Part shown: piece after piece, positions 43,751-53,363 of the stretch | Layout: each line of letters opens with the position of its first letter | Numbering within the stretch: position 1 is the stretch's first letter | Origin: Ectothiorhodospira magna | GTDB taxonomy: Bacteria; Pseudomonadota; Gammaproteobacteria; Ectothiorhodospirales; Ectothiorhodospiraceae | Assembly (NCBI RefSeq): GCF_900110965.1 | Contig: NZ_FOFO01000021.1 | Coordinates: 1-64,000, forward strand | Direction of reading: 5' to 3' | DNA: 64,000 nucleotides | The notes under the pieces: model-generated | What the model was told of the DNA's origin: nothing | The model's input: only the letters and a program-made list of their open reading frames with translations | Database searches by the model: none | Program-made: the position numbers and the translations under genes

Positions 43751-44569
43751 TTAGCCAGGCTGGCAGCAGGGACAATGGAATGTGGAACGCTGTCCCACCG
43801 TGGTCTGCTGGATCAAGGTGCCGCAGCGCAGGCAGGGCTGCCCACCCCGACCATAGACCTGCAACTGTTGGCTGAAATAGCCATGACGGCCATCCTCACG
43901 CACGAAATCCCTTAATGTGGTGCCCCCCTGGGCAATGGCGGCTGTGAGTACATCAGCAATGGCCTCTGCCAGCCTGTGGGCCTCGGTCTGGTTGAGTTTT
44001 CCTGCCGCCCGCCGGGGTTCGATACCCGCCAGAAACAGGGATTCCGAGGCATAGATATTGCCGACCCCCACCACCACCTGACTGTCCATGATCAGGCTTT
44101 TGATGGCCCGACGCCGGCCTTGGCTTTGGCGATGCAGGTAGGCGCCATCAAAATCTGCTTCCAGGGGTTCCGGTCCCAGTTTTGCCAGTAGGGGATGGGG
44201 GCCTTGGCGGGGATCAAAGCAAAGCAGTGCGCCAAAGCGACGGGGATCGTGAAAGCGCAGAATCCTGTCCGAATCCAGCATCAGGTCCACATGATCGTGG
44301 CGCCGGGGCGGGCTGTTGGCCTCAACCAGGCGCAGACTGCCGGACATGCCCAAATGTATCAGCAGGGTGAGCTGGCCATCATCCAGCAGCAGATATTTGC
44401 CACGGCGACCAACCCTTTGAAGGGTCCGGCCTTGGGCCTGTTGTGGCAGAGTGTCGGGTATTGGCCAGCGTAGCCGGGATTGGCGTACCACAATGCCGAT
44501 GATCCGGCGGCCAACCAGATGGGGTTCAATGCCCCGCCGGGTGGTTTCCACCTCCGGCAGTTCAGGCAT
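43751..44569 (-). CDS. mutM: Formamidopyrimidine-DNA glycosylase
   Basis: Excises 8-oxoguanine and Fapy lesions and nicks the abasic site. The 272-residue protein starts MPELPEVETTRRGI with the catalytic proline (P1 after Met removal) and E2, has a helix-two-turn-helix region (VGVGNIYASESLF), and ends in a zinc finger (CLRC and CPCC). ATG 44569 lies inside the last codons of the chorismatase gene, an 8-base overlap implying translational coupling. Confidence 0.96.
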   Translation of the reverse strand: MPELPEVETTRRGIEPHLVGRRIIGIVVRQSRLRWPIPDTLPQQAQGRTLQRVGRRGKYLLLDDGQLTLLIHLGMSGSLRLVEANSPPRRHDHVDLMLDSDRILRFHDPRRFGALLCFDPRQGPHPLLAKLGPEPLEADFDGAYLHRQSQGRRRAIKSLIMDSQVVVGVGNIYASESLFLAGIEPRRAAGKLNQTEAHRLAEAIADVLTAAIAQGGTTLRDFVREDGRHGYFSQQLQVYGRGGQPCLRCGTLIQQTTVGQRSTFHCPCCQPG

Positions 44570-45551
44570 AGAGTCCTTCGATTTCCACCAGCAGATCATG
44601 CCTGCAGACATCGCCCCGCAGGTAGATGACCGGCGCCTGGGTGCCCAGGGCGGCCTCCAGCCGGGCCTGGATTGCGGCGTGGTCTGCCTCGTGACGCACA
44701 TAGACCTTGAGCATGGACAGATGGCCGGGGGTATGTACCTGATGGCGGATATCATCACCGGCAGCTTGGATCAGGGTGCGTAGATTCTCGATGATTTCAT
44801 CCAGTTGGGTCAGCACATCGGTGTGCAGGGTTTCATGGCCGACAATGCTGGCGGTGCCGGAAATATACAGATGGGGTTGATCGGGCCAATGCTTGAGTGT
44901 GGCCCGGGAGAACGAGGGGCTTTTGGGGCCGTAGCGCCGGGGATAGTGGAACGCACTCACTTGACGGGGATTTTCGATCTGAATCCCCGGTGTGCGCCCA
45001 GCGAGGAAATACACCAAAAGGCCGGGGGCCGTGGTGCCGATGGCGGTGGCGGCAGGCAACTCGCCCTCCGTCAGGGGCACCCGTTCCAGGGCACGATGAC
45101 GCCCCAGGCAAAAGGCCTGATAGCGGTCCAGCCCGTCCACTTCCTGATGCAGGTCTGGAAAATAGTTCCAGATGCGCAGCAGATGGGGGAAGCCCAGATT
45201 GCGGTGCACCGCCAGCAGCCGGTCATAGGCATACTCAGCGGCCTGGTTGATGTCCTGATCAAAATCCCCTTCATTCACCAAAATCCAGCCAAACAGCGCC
45301 TGATCGGTATGGCTGTAGCCCACGCCGTCCTCAAAGCCGGTGGTCACGGGCTGATCTGCCAGCCACAGCTCCGGCGGTGCCGGGGCTGCCAGTGGAGGCA
45401 AGGCCACGGTCAATGTCACCGGGTCGGCAGGGTCCACCCGGTTTTCCTGGCCAAAGTGGATCAGGGCAAGACGATGGGGGTCTTGCTCGGGCAACGTCAC
45501 TTCCTGCTGGAAGCGGATTGTCAGGGGTGCAGAATGGAGGGGGTGCGCCAT
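44562..45551 (-). CDS. Chorismatase (FkbO/Hyg5/XanB2 family)
   Basis: This family hydrolyses chorismate to pyruvate plus a dihydroxycyclohexadiene carboxylate, 3-hydroxybenzoate or 4-hydroxybenzoate; XanB2 gives the two hydroxybenzoates for pigment, quorum signal and ubiquinone synthesis. The 329-residue protein has the family segments LLRIWNYFPDLHQEVDGLDR, QAFCLGRHRAL, TAIGTTAPGLLVYFLAG, NPRQVSAFHYPRRYGPKSPS and a YjgF-like C-terminal half with YISGTASIVGHETLH. Which product type applies cannot be told by eye. It overlaps mutM downstream and lacks any adjacent aryl-polyene cluster, so supplying 4-hydroxybenzoate for ubiquinone is one plausible job (inference). Confidence 0.85.
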   Translation of the reverse strand: MAHPLHSAPLTIRFQQEVTLPEQDPHRLALIHFGQENRVDPADPVTLTVALPPLAAPAPPELWLADQPVTTGFEDGVGYSHTDQALFGWILVNEGDFDQDINQAAEYAYDRLLAVHRNLGFPHLLRIWNYFPDLHQEVDGLDRYQAFCLGRHRALERVPLTEGELPAATAIGTTAPGLLVYFLAGRTPGIQIENPRQVSAFHYPRRYGPKSPSFSRATLKHWPDQPHLYISGTASIVGHETLHTDVLTQLDEIIENLRTLIQAAGDDIRHQVHTPGHLSMLKVYVRHEADHAAIQARLEAALGTQAPVIYLRGDVCRHDLLVEIEGLYA

Positions 45552-45577
45552 GGGGCCATGTTACCTGCAAAGACGCA

Positions 45578-45599
45578 CGAGGCCCATAGATGGGCCTCG
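45578..45599 (-). terminator. Hairpin downstream of rpmBG
   Basis: CGAGGCCCAT, AG, ATGGGCCTCG is a perfect 10-bp stem located about 50 bases beyond the rpmG stop and ahead of the chorismatase gene. The following T's are few. It is likely the end of the ribosomal-protein transcript, possibly with partial read-through. Confidence 0.6.
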
Positions 45600-45648
45600 T
45601 ACATGAAACCTCACCGGGGCGAGGCCATCAGCCAGGTCGTACCGGGGA

Positions 45649-45816
45649 TTACTTGATCTTGGCTTCCTTGTACATCACATGCTGACGCACCACGGGATCA
45701 AATTTCTTGATCTCCATTTTATCGGGCATGTTGCGCTTGTTTTTGGTGGTGGTGTAGAAGTGGCCGGTTCCGGCGCTGGACACCAGGCGGATTTTTTCGC
45801 GAACACCTTTTGCCAT
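45649..45816 (-). CDS. rpmG: Ribosomal protein bL33
   Basis: The 55-residue basic protein starts [20 protein letters not shown] and ends MYKEAKIK, matching bL33. It has no CxxC pair, so it is the zinc-free form, as in Escherichia coli. It lies 12 bases downstream of rpmB, the standard rpmB-rpmG pair. Confidence 0.97.
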   Translation of the reverse strand: MAKGVREKIRLVSSAGTGHFYTTTKNKRNMPDKMEIKKFDPVVRQHVMYKEAKIK

Positions 45817-45828
45817 GGTTGCGTCTCC

Positions 45829-46065
45829 TTAAACCTTTTCGCCGCGGGCGCGCAGCTCGGCGAGGACCGTATCGATCCCCTTCTTGTCGATGATGCGCAT
45901 GCCCTTGCTGCTGGTCCGGAGCTTGACAAAGCGATTTTCGCTCTCGACCCAGAAACGGTGTTCATGCAGATTGGGCAGGAAGCGACGCTTGGTCTTGTTG
46001 TGGGCGTGGGATACGTTGAACCCAGACACTGGACGCTTACCCGTAATTTGACAGACTCGGGCCAT
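45829..46065 (-). CDS. rpmB: Ribosomal protein bL28
   Basis: The 78-residue protein begins [20 protein letters not shown] and has the family core [11 protein letters not shown] and [22 protein letters not shown] sits 6 bases before the ATG. It is the first gene of rpmB-rpmG. Confidence 0.97.
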   Translation of the reverse strand: MARVCQITGKRPVSGFNVSHAHNKTKRRFLPNLHEHRFWVESENRFVKLRTSSKGMRIIDKKGIDTVLAELRARGEKV

Positions 46066-46205
46066 TGGATATTCTCCGGAAAAACCAGGCTGATTTGAAT
46101 AAAGCCGGGAACGATAACAGAAGGGTGGGGAACTCTCAAGCCTGCCGGCTGCACTGTGGCCCTGTGATGGCGGGGGGGGAATGAAATGACCGAAGGGGAA
46201 TATTG

Positions 46206-46985
46206 ATGTCGCATTTAAAAGCGCTGATCTTCGATGTGGACGGGACTTTGGCGGATACGGAACAAGACGGGCATCGTCCTGCCTTCAACGCGGCTTTCAG
46301 GGATATGGGGCTTGACTGGCATTGGGATGTGTCTCTTTATGGTGAGTTGCTGCAGGTGGCCGGCGGCAAGGAGCGGATTCGTTATTATCTGGAGACCTTT
46401 GCCCCGGACCGCCCGCCGTCCCCGGATCTGGATCGGTTCATTGCCCGGTTACATGCCCGCAAGACCGAGCATTGGGTGGCCCGGCTGGAGCGGGGGGATA
46501 TTCCCCTGCGACCGGGTGTGTCCCGCCTGATGGCCTCGGCCCGCAGGGCGGGGGTGGTGCTGGCCATTGCCACGACCACCTCCATGACCAACGTGACAGC
46601 CCTGTTAAGGGCCAATCTGGGGGCGGCATCACTGGACTGGTTCCCGGTGATGGGTGCCGGTGACGGGGTGCCGGTCAAGAAACCGGCGCCGGATGTGTAT
46701 CTGTATGTGCTCAAACATCTGGGCCTGCCGGCCCATTGCTGTGTGGCCATCGAGGATTCCGCCCAGGGGTTGCAGGCGGCCCAGGGGGCGGGGATCACGA
46801 CACTGATTACCCCGACCGACTATACGGCGACCGATGATTTTTCCGGGGCCGCCGCCGTGCTGGAGCATCTGGGAGAACCGGGGCGGCCCGGGCGGGTCAT
46901 TCAGGGGACAGGGCCGGAAAACGGGATCGTGGATATCGGTGACCTGGAGGCCCTGCTACGGGCCGCCCACCCATCCCGATCATGA
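46206..46985 (+). CDS. HAD-family phosphatase, CbbY-like
   Basis: The 259-residue HAD-IA hydrolase has the nucleophile motif [10 protein letters not shown] (D10, D12), a helical cap with [12 protein letters not shown], and the C-terminal motif [15 protein letters not shown]. This pattern is that of CbbY and related sugar-phosphate phosphatases (xylulose-1,5-bisphosphate in CbbY). No Calvin-cycle genes are in view, so the substrate is inferred only by family. AGGGGA precedes ATG 46206; an in-frame TTG at 46203 is ignored. Confidence 0.85.
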   Translation: MSHLKALIFDVDGTLADTEQDGHRPAFNAAFRDMGLDWHWDVSLYGELLQVAGGKERIRYYLETFAPDRPPSPDLDRFIARLHARKTEHWVARLERGDIPLRPGVSRLMASARRAGVVLAIATTTSMTNVTALLRANLGAASLDWFPVMGAGDGVPVKKPAPDVYLYVLKHLGLPAHCCVAIEDSAQGLQAAQGAGITTLITPTDYTATDDFSGAAAVLEHLGEPGRPGRVIQGTGPENGIVDIGDLEALLRAAHPSRS

Positions 46986-47051
46986 CCACCCCGCAGGCCG
47001 GGAACCTCACCACAAGACAGGTGTCATACCCGGTTTCGGGCCGTGGCTGGG

Positions 47052-47080
47052 TTTACCCCATTCAGGGGCCTCTTTATAAT
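47052..47080 (+). promoter_or_regulatory. Sigma70 promoter of guaBA
   Basis: TTTACC at 47052-47057, a 17-base spacer and a perfect TATAAT at 47075-47080 lie 38 bases before the guaB ATG. It is the strongest consensus promoter I see in the window. Confidence 0.75.
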
Positions 47081-47117
47081 CCGTCGGTTCACCAATACCT
47101 CCCCCCCGAGACCTATC

Positions 47118-48578
47118 ATGCGCATCGTCCAGGAAGCCCTCACCTTCGACGACGTCCTCCTGGTTCCCGCCCATTCGGCGGTGTTGCCCAGAGACGTGGA
47201 CCTCACCACTCGCCTCACCCGCGACATCACCTTGAATATCCCCCTGATCTCCGCCGCCATGGATACGGTCACCGAGGGGCGGCTGGCCATTGCCATTGCC
47301 CAGGAGGGGGGCATTGGTATTGTTCACAAGAACATGAGCATCGAAGCCCAGGCCCAGCAGGTGCGTCTGGTGAAGAAATATGAAAGCGGCGTCATCAGCG
47401 ATCCCATCACCGTCAGTCCGGACACCAGTATCCGTGACGTGCTGGCCATTACCCGGGCCAACGCCATCTCCGGCGTCCCGGTGGTCAAGGGGATCGATCT
47501 GGTGGGTATCGTCACCAGTCGTGACCTGCGCTTCGAGACCCGCATGGATTCCCCGGTGTCCGAGATCATGACCCCCAGGGAGCGTCTGGTGACGGTCCGC
47601 GAGGGGGCGGGCAAGGAAGAGGTACAACACCTGCTGCACAAGCATCGCATCGAGAAGGTGCTGGTGGTGAACGATGCCTTCCATCTGCGGGGCATGATCA
47701 CTGTCAAGGATATTCAAAAGTCCACCGACTTTCCCATCGCTTGCAAGGATGACCGTGGTCGCCTGCGGGTGGGGGCGGCCCTGGGGGTGGGGGCCGGTAC
47801 CGAGGAGCGCTGCGCCGCGCTGGTGGAAGCCGGGGTGGATGTGGTGGTGGTGGATACTGCCCACGGCCATTCCCAGGGCGTGCTCGACCGGGTGGCCTGG
47901 GTGAAGAAGACCTACCCGGCGGTTCAGGTCATCGGCGGCAACATTGCCACGGCCCAAGCCGCCCGTGATCTGGTGGCGGCGGGGGCGGATGCGGTGAAGG
48001 TGGGCATTGGCCCCGGCTCCATCTGCACCACCCGCATCGTGGCCGGGGTGGGTGTTCCCCAGATGACCGCCATCGACAACGTGCGCCAGGCCCTGGAAGG
48101 CACGGGGGTGCCCCTGATCGCCGATGGGGGCGTGCGCTTCTCCGGTGATTTTGCCAAGGCCATCGCCGGCGGCGCCCACAGCGTGATGCTGGGCAGCCTG
48201 TTTGCCGGCACCGAAGAGGCCCCCGGTGAAGTGGAGCTCTATCAGGGCCGCTCCTACAAATCCTACCGGGGCATGGGTTCCCTGGGCGCCATGCAGCAGG
48301 GCTCCTCGGACCGCTATTTCCAGGAAAGCAGCGGCGTGGTGGACAAGCTGGTGCCGGAAGGCATCGAGGGTCGCGTCCCCTACAAGGGCACCATCGTGGC
48401 CATTATCCATCAACTGGTGGGGGGACTGCGTTCCTCCATGGGCTATGTGGGTTGCAGCAACATCGACGAGATGCGCACCCGTCCCGGTTTCGTGCGGGTC
48501 ACCTCGGCGGGGATGCGTGAGAGTCACGTCCATGACGTGACCATCACCAAGGAAGCCCCCAACTACCGGATGGATTGA
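47118..48578 (+). CDS. guaB: IMP dehydrogenase
   Basis: Oxidises IMP to XMP, the committed step to GMP. The 486-residue protein has the TIM barrel start ([20 protein letters not shown]), paired CBS domains around 93-205, the catalytic loop GPGSICTTR with C303, and the flap motif near [12 protein letters not shown] 47118 follows the TATAAT promoter; upstream in-frame codons are not conserved. guaA begins 6 bases after the stop. Confidence 0.97.
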   Translation: MRIVQEALTFDDVLLVPAHSAVLPRDVDLTTRLTRDITLNIPLISAAMDTVTEGRLAIAIAQEGGIGIVHKNMSIEAQAQQVRLVKKYESGVISDPITVSPDTSIRDVLAITRANAISGVPVVKGIDLVGIVTSRDLRFETRMDSPVSEIMTPRERLVTVREGAGKEEVQHLLHKHRIEKVLVVNDAFHLRGMITVKDIQKSTDFPIACKDDRGRLRVGAALGVGAGTEERCAALVEAGVDVVVVDTAHGHSQGVLDRVAWVKKTYPAVQVIGGNIATAQAARDLVAAGADAVKVGIGPGSICTTRIVAGVGVPQMTAIDNVRQALEGTGVPLIADGGVRFSGDFAKAIAGGAHSVMLGSLFAGTEEAPGEVELYQGRSYKSYRGMGSLGAMQQGSSDRYFQESSGVVDKLVPEGIEGRVPYKGTIVAIIHQLVGGLRSSMGYVGCSNIDEMRTRPGFVRVTSAGMRESHVHDVTITKEAPNYRMD

Positions 48579-48583
48579 AGAAC

Positions 48584-50170
48584 ATGCCCCTGTCTGCCCC
48601 GGATATTCACGCCCATCGCATTCTCATCATCGATTTCGGCTCTCAGTACACCCAGCTCATTGCCCGGCGGGTGCGGGAGTCCGGGGTCTATTCCGAGATC
48701 CACCCCTGGGACATGGACGCCGCCGCCGTGGGCGACTTCAACCCCAGCGGCATCATTCTCTCCGGCGGCCCGGAATCCGTGATTGAAAGCGATCCGCCCC
48801 GGGCACCCCAGTGTGTGTTTGAACTGGGGGTGCCGGTGCTGGGTATCTGCTACGGCATGCAGACCATGGCGGCCCAACTGGGGGGGCAGGTCGAAAGCGC
48901 CGATCATCGGGAGTTTGGCTATGCCCAGGTCCAGGCTCACGGCCATACCCGCCTGCTGACGGATATCGAAGACCACACCAGCCCCGAAGGTCATGGCCTG
49001 CTGGACGTCTGGATGTCTCACGGTGACCGGGTCTGCGCCCTGCCGGAAGGTTTCTCCCTGATGGCCTCCACGGACTCGGCCCCCGTGGCCGGCATGGCCG
49101 ACGAGGCCCGTCGTTTCTACGGCGTCCAGTTCCATCCCGAGGTGACCCATACCCGTCAGGGGCAGCGCATTCTGTCCCGGTTTGTCCATGACATCTGCGG
49201 TTGCGAGAACCTCTGGACCGCCGGCAACATCATCGATGACATGATCCAGCGGGTGCGGGAGCAGGTGGGCACCGATGAGGTCATCCTGGGCCTGTCCGGT
49301 GGCGTGGATTCCTCCGTGGTGGGTGCCCTGCTGCACAAGGCCATCGGTGACCAGCTCACCTGCGTGTTCGTGGATACCGGCCTTTTGCGTCTCCATGAAG
49401 GGGATCAGGTCATGGCCACCTTTGCCCGTCACATGGGGGTGCGGGTGATCCGGGTGGATGCGGAAGCCCGTTTCCTTGCGGCCCTGGCGGGGGAGTCGGA
49501 CCCGGAGGCCAAGCGCAAGATCATCGGTGGCCTGTTCGTTGAGGTCTTCGACGAAGAAGCCGCCAAACTCAACAATGCCCGCTGGCTGGCCCAGGGCACC
49601 ATCTATCCCGATGTGATCGAGTCCGCCGGTTCCAAGACCGGCAAGGCCCATGTGATCAAGTCCCACCACAACGTGGGCGGTCTGCCGGAGACCATGAAGA
49701 TGGGTCTGGTGGAGCCGTTGCGGGAACTGTTCAAGGACGAGGTGCGGCGCATCGGCGTGGAACTGGGGCTGCCGTCGGAGATGGTCTACCGGCATCCCTT
49801 CCCGGGGCCGGGGCTGGGGGTGCGCATCCTGGGCGAGGTCACCAAGCCCTACGCGGACCTGCTGCGCCAGGCGGATCACATCTTCATCGAGGAACTGCGT
49901 GGTGCCGGCCTGTACGATCAGGTGTCCCAGGCCTTTGCGGTCTTTTTGCCGGTGAAATCCGTCGGCGTGATGGGGGACGGTCGTCGCTATGACTATGTGG
50001 TGGCCCTGCGGGCGGTGGAAACCATCGACTTCATGACCGCCCGCTGGGCCCACCTGCCCTATGATTTTCTGGACAAGGTCTCGCGGCGCATCATCAACGA
50101 GGTCAAGGGCATTTCCCGGGTGGTCTACGACATCTCCGGCAAGCCGCCGGCGACGATTGAGTGGGAATAG
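48584..50170 (+). CDS. guaA: GMP synthase (glutamine-hydrolysing)
   Basis: Aminates XMP to GMP. The 528-residue protein has a class I glutamine amidotransferase domain with C89 (GICYGMQ), H184 and E186 (QFHPEV), the ATP pyrophosphatase P-loop GLSGGVDSS near 236-244, and the C-terminal dimerisation domain ending TIEWE. It is co-transcribed with guaB. Confidence 0.97.
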   Translation: MPLSAPDIHAHRILIIDFGSQYTQLIARRVRESGVYSEIHPWDMDAAAVGDFNPSGIILSGGPESVIESDPPRAPQCVFELGVPVLGICYGMQTMAAQLGGQVESADHREFGYAQVQAHGHTRLLTDIEDHTSPEGHGLLDVWMSHGDRVCALPEGFSLMASTDSAPVAGMADEARRFYGVQFHPEVTHTRQGQRILSRFVHDICGCENLWTAGNIIDDMIQRVREQVGTDEVILGLSGGVDSSVVGALLHKAIGDQLTCVFVDTGLLRLHEGDQVMATFARHMGVRVIRVDAEARFLAALAGESDPEAKRKIIGGLFVEVFDEEAAKLNNARWLAQGTIYPDVIESAGSKTGKAHVIKSHHNVGGLPETMKMGLVEPLRELFKDEVRRIGVELGLPSEMVYRHPFPGPGLGVRILGEVTKPYADLLRQADHIFIEELRGAGLYDQVSQAFAVFLPVKSVGVMGDGRRYDYVVALRAVETIDFMTARWAHLPYDFLDKVSRRIINEVKGISRVVYDISGKPPATIEWE

Positions 50171-50179
50171 GGCAACGCC

Positions 50180-51046
50180 CTAACCAAAAATCAGGCTCAC
50201 CTGCTTCATGTCATCCTGACTGCTGTCCCAATGCAGATTCGGGTCCGCCGGGGTACAACCCAGGCGGATCAAAGCGGGGACATTCAAGCGATCCACCTGG
50301 GCCAGGTGGTGTCTTGTGGACTGGTAGCTTTCGATATTGGCGGCCTGGACGATATCCACATAGTCAATCGGGGTATCCGGGCCGGGGTTTCGCGTCAGGT
50401 TGTCGTGTTCTGCCGCCACTTCCACCAGTTGTGGATCGAAATTCCAGGCCTTGAGGACGGCACGACCGACGCTCATGTGCAGGCTTTGGGTGATCATGGC
50501 AAGGTACTTTTCGTTTTCCACGATGACCTCCACATCCTTGGCCTTGTTCAGGATCGGGATAACGCCAACGTCGTGTACCAGCCCGGCCAGCAGCGCGATT
50601 TCCTGTTCCAGGTGCCGATGCTGCCCCGCCAGCAGGAAACTCAACACCGCCACCTCCACACTGTGACGCCATAGATGCTCGATGCGATCACGGATATGCT
50701 CATGCTCACTGCTGAAAACATCTTTCATGGCCAGCACCAGCACCACGTTCCGGGCTTTTTCCAGTCCCAGCCGGGTGATGGCCGACTTGATGGTGACGCA
50801 ACGACTCAGTCCCCGGTAGACCGGGCTGTTGGCATAGCGGATCAACCGTGCGGCCATGGCCGTATCCCTGGCCACCACTGCAGTGATCTGGTCGATGGAA
50901 CTGTCGTCCTGATTGATGGCAAACAGGGCCTGCACAGCAATATCCGGCAAGGTGGGAATATAGATGCCGTTGTTGCGCAGATCGCGCCGCAGATCGTCGA
51001 TGAAGGTGTCAACGATTTCCTTGGGAGATGCAGAATGGGGATTCAC
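50180..51046 (-). CDS. HDOD-domain signalling protein
   Basis: An HDOD domain fills about residues 20-220 of the protein as delimited here (288 residues): IYIPTLPDIAVQAL at the start, ANSPVYRG, SAITRLGLEKARNVVL and LLAGLVHDVGVIPIL. HDOD proteins lack the full HD metal site and act in signalling or motility control; no other domain is visible. The start is unclear: the frame is open to 51283, overlapping the divergent tadA, with no in-frame ATG. I give the GTG at 51046, which lacks a good ribosome-binding site. Confidence 0.8.
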   Translation of the reverse strand: MNPHSASPKEIVDTFIDDLRRDLRNNGIYIPTLPDIAVQALFAINQDDSSIDQITAVVARDTAMAARLIRYANSPVYRGLSRCVTIKSAITRLGLEKARNVVLVLAMKDVFSSEHEHIRDRIEHLWRHSVEVAVLSFLLAGQHRHLEQEIALLAGLVHDVGVIPILNKAKDVEVIVENEKYLAMITQSLHMSVGRAVLKAWNFDPQLVEVAAEHDNLTRNPGPDTPIDYVDIVQAANIESYQSTRHHLAQVDRLNVPALIRLGCTPADPNLHWDSSQDDMKQVSLIFG

Positions 51047-51118
51047 GAGGATGATGACGCCGGTGGATGTATCCTGGAGTATCGCATAATCACCGCGGTT
51101 GGCGGGTAAGGAATCCAG

Positions 51119-51586
51119 ATGGCAACAGACCCGGATATCTTCTGGATGGAGCAGGCTCTGGCCCTGGCCGCCGCCGCTGCCGAGCAGGGAGAGGTGCCGG
51201 TGGGGGCGGTGCTGGTGCGGGATGGAATCTGTCTGGGGCGGGGCATGAACCGCCCCGTGGCCCTGCACGACCCCACGGCCCATGCGGAGATCCTGGCCCT
51301 GCGGGAGGCGGCTTTGCAGGAGGGCAATTACCGGCTACCCGGCACGACCTTGTATGTGACCCTGGAGCCTTGCATCATGTGCCTGGGCGCCATCATGCAG
51401 GCCCGGGTGGCCCGGTTGGTATTTGGCGCCCATGACCCCAAAACCGGGGTGCTGGGGGGGGCCGTCGATGCCCTGGCGCTGCCGGTGCATCATCATGGCC
51501 TGGAGGTGCGAGGGGGAGTGCTGGCCCAGGCGGGGGGGGACTGTCTGCGGGCCTTTTTTCGCGCCCGGCGTGGGCGTGGGTCATAG
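51119..51586 (+). CDS. tadA: tRNA-specific adenosine deaminase
   Basis: Converts A34 to inosine in tRNA-Arg(ACG). The 155-residue zinc deaminase has H55AE57 (HAEILAL) and PC85xxC88 (EPCIMCLGA), plus the family GVLGGAVDAL segment. It converges on mltF, overlapping its 3' end by 6 bases. Confidence 0.95.
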   Translation: MATDPDIFWMEQALALAAAAAEQGEVPVGAVLVRDGICLGRGMNRPVALHDPTAHAEILALREAALQEGNYRLPGTTLYVTLEPCIMCLGAIMQARVARLVFGAHDPKTGVLGGAVDALALPVHHHGLEVRGGVLAQAGGDCLRAFFRARRGRGS

Positions 51587-53140
51587 TCCCGGTGGCAGAA
51601 TATCCAGCGGTGGCGTGGCCTGCGGCCTGGGCGGAGACATCCAGGGACGACGGGCACCCTCCAGTGGATGTTCCTGTTCCGGGGTGGTGAACCAGGTGAG
51701 GATGTCGTAAAAACTGCGGATATTTTGCACATAATGTACCGGCTCCCAGCCTCTGGCATAGCCATGGCGGGTGTGGACATACCATTCCGGGCGGCTGAGC
51801 AGGGGCAGGTGGGCCATCACGTCGATCCATCGGTTGGGGTCTTTGCCCTCGCTCAAGGTGATGCGTCGAGCGTCGTAAAGATGTCCCAGCCCCACGTTAT
51901 AGGCCGCCAGGGCCATCCAGGTGCGATCCGGTTCCAGGATGGCTTCGGGTAATCGTTGATGCAGTCCACGCAGGTATTCGGCGCCGCCAAATACCGATTC
52001 CCTGGGATTGGTTCGATCCCGCACCCCCAGTTCCCCTGCGGTGATCTGGGTGAGCATCATCAGCCCCCTTACACCGGTACGGGAGACCGCGTCCGGGTTC
52101 CAGTGGGATTCCTGATAACTCACCGCTGCCAGCAAACGCCAATCCATCCCGAAGGTTTCGGCGGCCTCCCGGAACAGGGGTTCATAGCGGGGCAAGCGCT
52201 CCCGCACCCGACTCATGAACGTGAGGACGCCCGCATAATCGAGTACCTCCATGTGGCCAAAATGCCGTTCCTGCAACTGGGCCAGCCGACCGCTGGTGGC
52301 CTGAGCCTCAAAAAATGCCTCGGCGGCCTGGATCAGGCTGGAATCTTGATGTCTGGGAAAGGCCCAAGCCAGAAAATGGGGTTCTGTCAGATCCATCACC
52401 GCCCTTAATTCCGGGTAGAAGCGACGGATGGAGATCAATTCAATGGAGTCTGCCACCGCCAGATCCAGTTCCCCGTCATGGACCCGGCGCAGCAGTTCCG
52501 CCGGGGTGATGCCGGGGAACTCCTCCCAGGTCAGCCAGGGGTAATCCTGCTGTAACCGGCGCAGGGTGTCCCCGTGGCTGGTGCCGGCAATCACCGCCAG
52601 TGACCGGTGCTGCAGATCCTCTATGGACTGGGGCGCGGGAGTCCCCCGACGATGGACCACCTGTTCGGTCACCTGTTGATAGGTGGGGCCAAAACGGACC
52701 TGGGCCAGCCGGGATCGGGTTACGGTCATGCCGGCGGCGGCCATGTCCACCCGACCTCTGGCCACCAGAGGCAGAATATCATCGAACTGTCGGGGCACCA
52801 CCAGACGCAGATCGACCCCCAGGCTATCGGCAAAGGCGGCGGCCAGATCATATTCAAAACCGTCCGGGCCGGTGGGCCATTCCTGATAGGTGGTGGTACT
52901 GACCCGGGTGGCTACCACCAGTTCTCCCGAGGCAATGACCCGTTCCAGGTCCGTCACTGGCCGGTTGAAGGTAAACAGCAACACCAGCGCCAGCAACAGC
53001 AGGAAAGCCAGCACCTCCAGCCGCTGGATGAGGGTTAATCTGGGTCGGCGGCGTTTCAAGGGCTTAAAAATTCGGTGGAATCGTTTATAATAAACCAGTT
53101 TGCCACTGTGCCATAATGCAATATGACCGGTGCCTTGCAC
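51581..53140 (-). CDS. mltF: Membrane-bound lytic transglycosylase F
   Basis: Cleaves peptidoglycan glycan strands to 1,6-anhydromuramic ends at the outer membrane. The protein of up to 519 residues has a hydrophobic segment about 42-60, a solute-binding-protein-like (SBP_bac_3) domain about 62-290, and an SLT catalytic domain about 315-450 with catalytic E344 in SYQESHWNP and the GLMMLT motif. The listed start is a GTG with no clear ribosome-binding site; a later start near the KRRRPRLTL segment is possible. Confidence 0.9.
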   Translation of the reverse strand: MQGTGHIALWHSGKLVYYKRFHRIFKPLKRRRPRLTLIQRLEVLAFLLLLALVLLFTFNRPVTDLERVIASGELVVATRVSTTTYQEWPTGPDGFEYDLAAAFADSLGVDLRLVVPRQFDDILPLVARGRVDMAAAGMTVTRSRLAQVRFGPTYQQVTEQVVHRRGTPAPQSIEDLQHRSLAVIAGTSHGDTLRRLQQDYPWLTWEEFPGITPAELLRRVHDGELDLAVADSIELISIRRFYPELRAVMDLTEPHFLAWAFPRHQDSSLIQAAEAFFEAQATSGRLAQLQERHFGHMEVLDYAGVLTFMSRVRERLPRYEPLFREAAETFGMDWRLLAAVSYQESHWNPDAVSRTGVRGLMMLTQITAGELGVRDRTNPRESVFGGAEYLRGLHQRLPEAILEPDRTWMALAAYNVGLGHLYDARRITLSEGKDPNRWIDVMAHLPLLSRPEWYVHTRHGYARGWEPVHYVQNIRSFYDILTWFTTPEQEHPLEGARRPWMSPPRPQATPPLDILPPGL

Positions 53141-53165
53141 CGGGCGGCGAACATTCGACCGTTAT

Positions 53166-53255
<90 letters not shown>

Positions 53256-53266
53256 GACGACCGCCG

Positions 53267-53303
53267 CCCGGCGGGGGCCCCATGCCCCCACCGGGTTTTT
53301 TTT
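53267..53303 (+). terminator. Intrinsic terminator of tRNA-Ser
   Basis: CCCGG-GGGGGC and GCCCCC-CCGGG form a GC-rich stem with a short loop, ending in eight T's at 53296-53303, directly after the tRNA. Confidence 0.88.
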
Positions 53304-53363
53304 CGCCTTGGGGGGCAATGTATCATGCCCCATCCCTCAACTAAGGTTCACCAGGATACTCAG

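Noticed and set aside
50168-50182. Small TAGGGC/GCCCTA hairpin between guaA and the HDOD gene as terminator
   Set aside because: The stem is only 6 bp and includes both stop codons; too short to assert.
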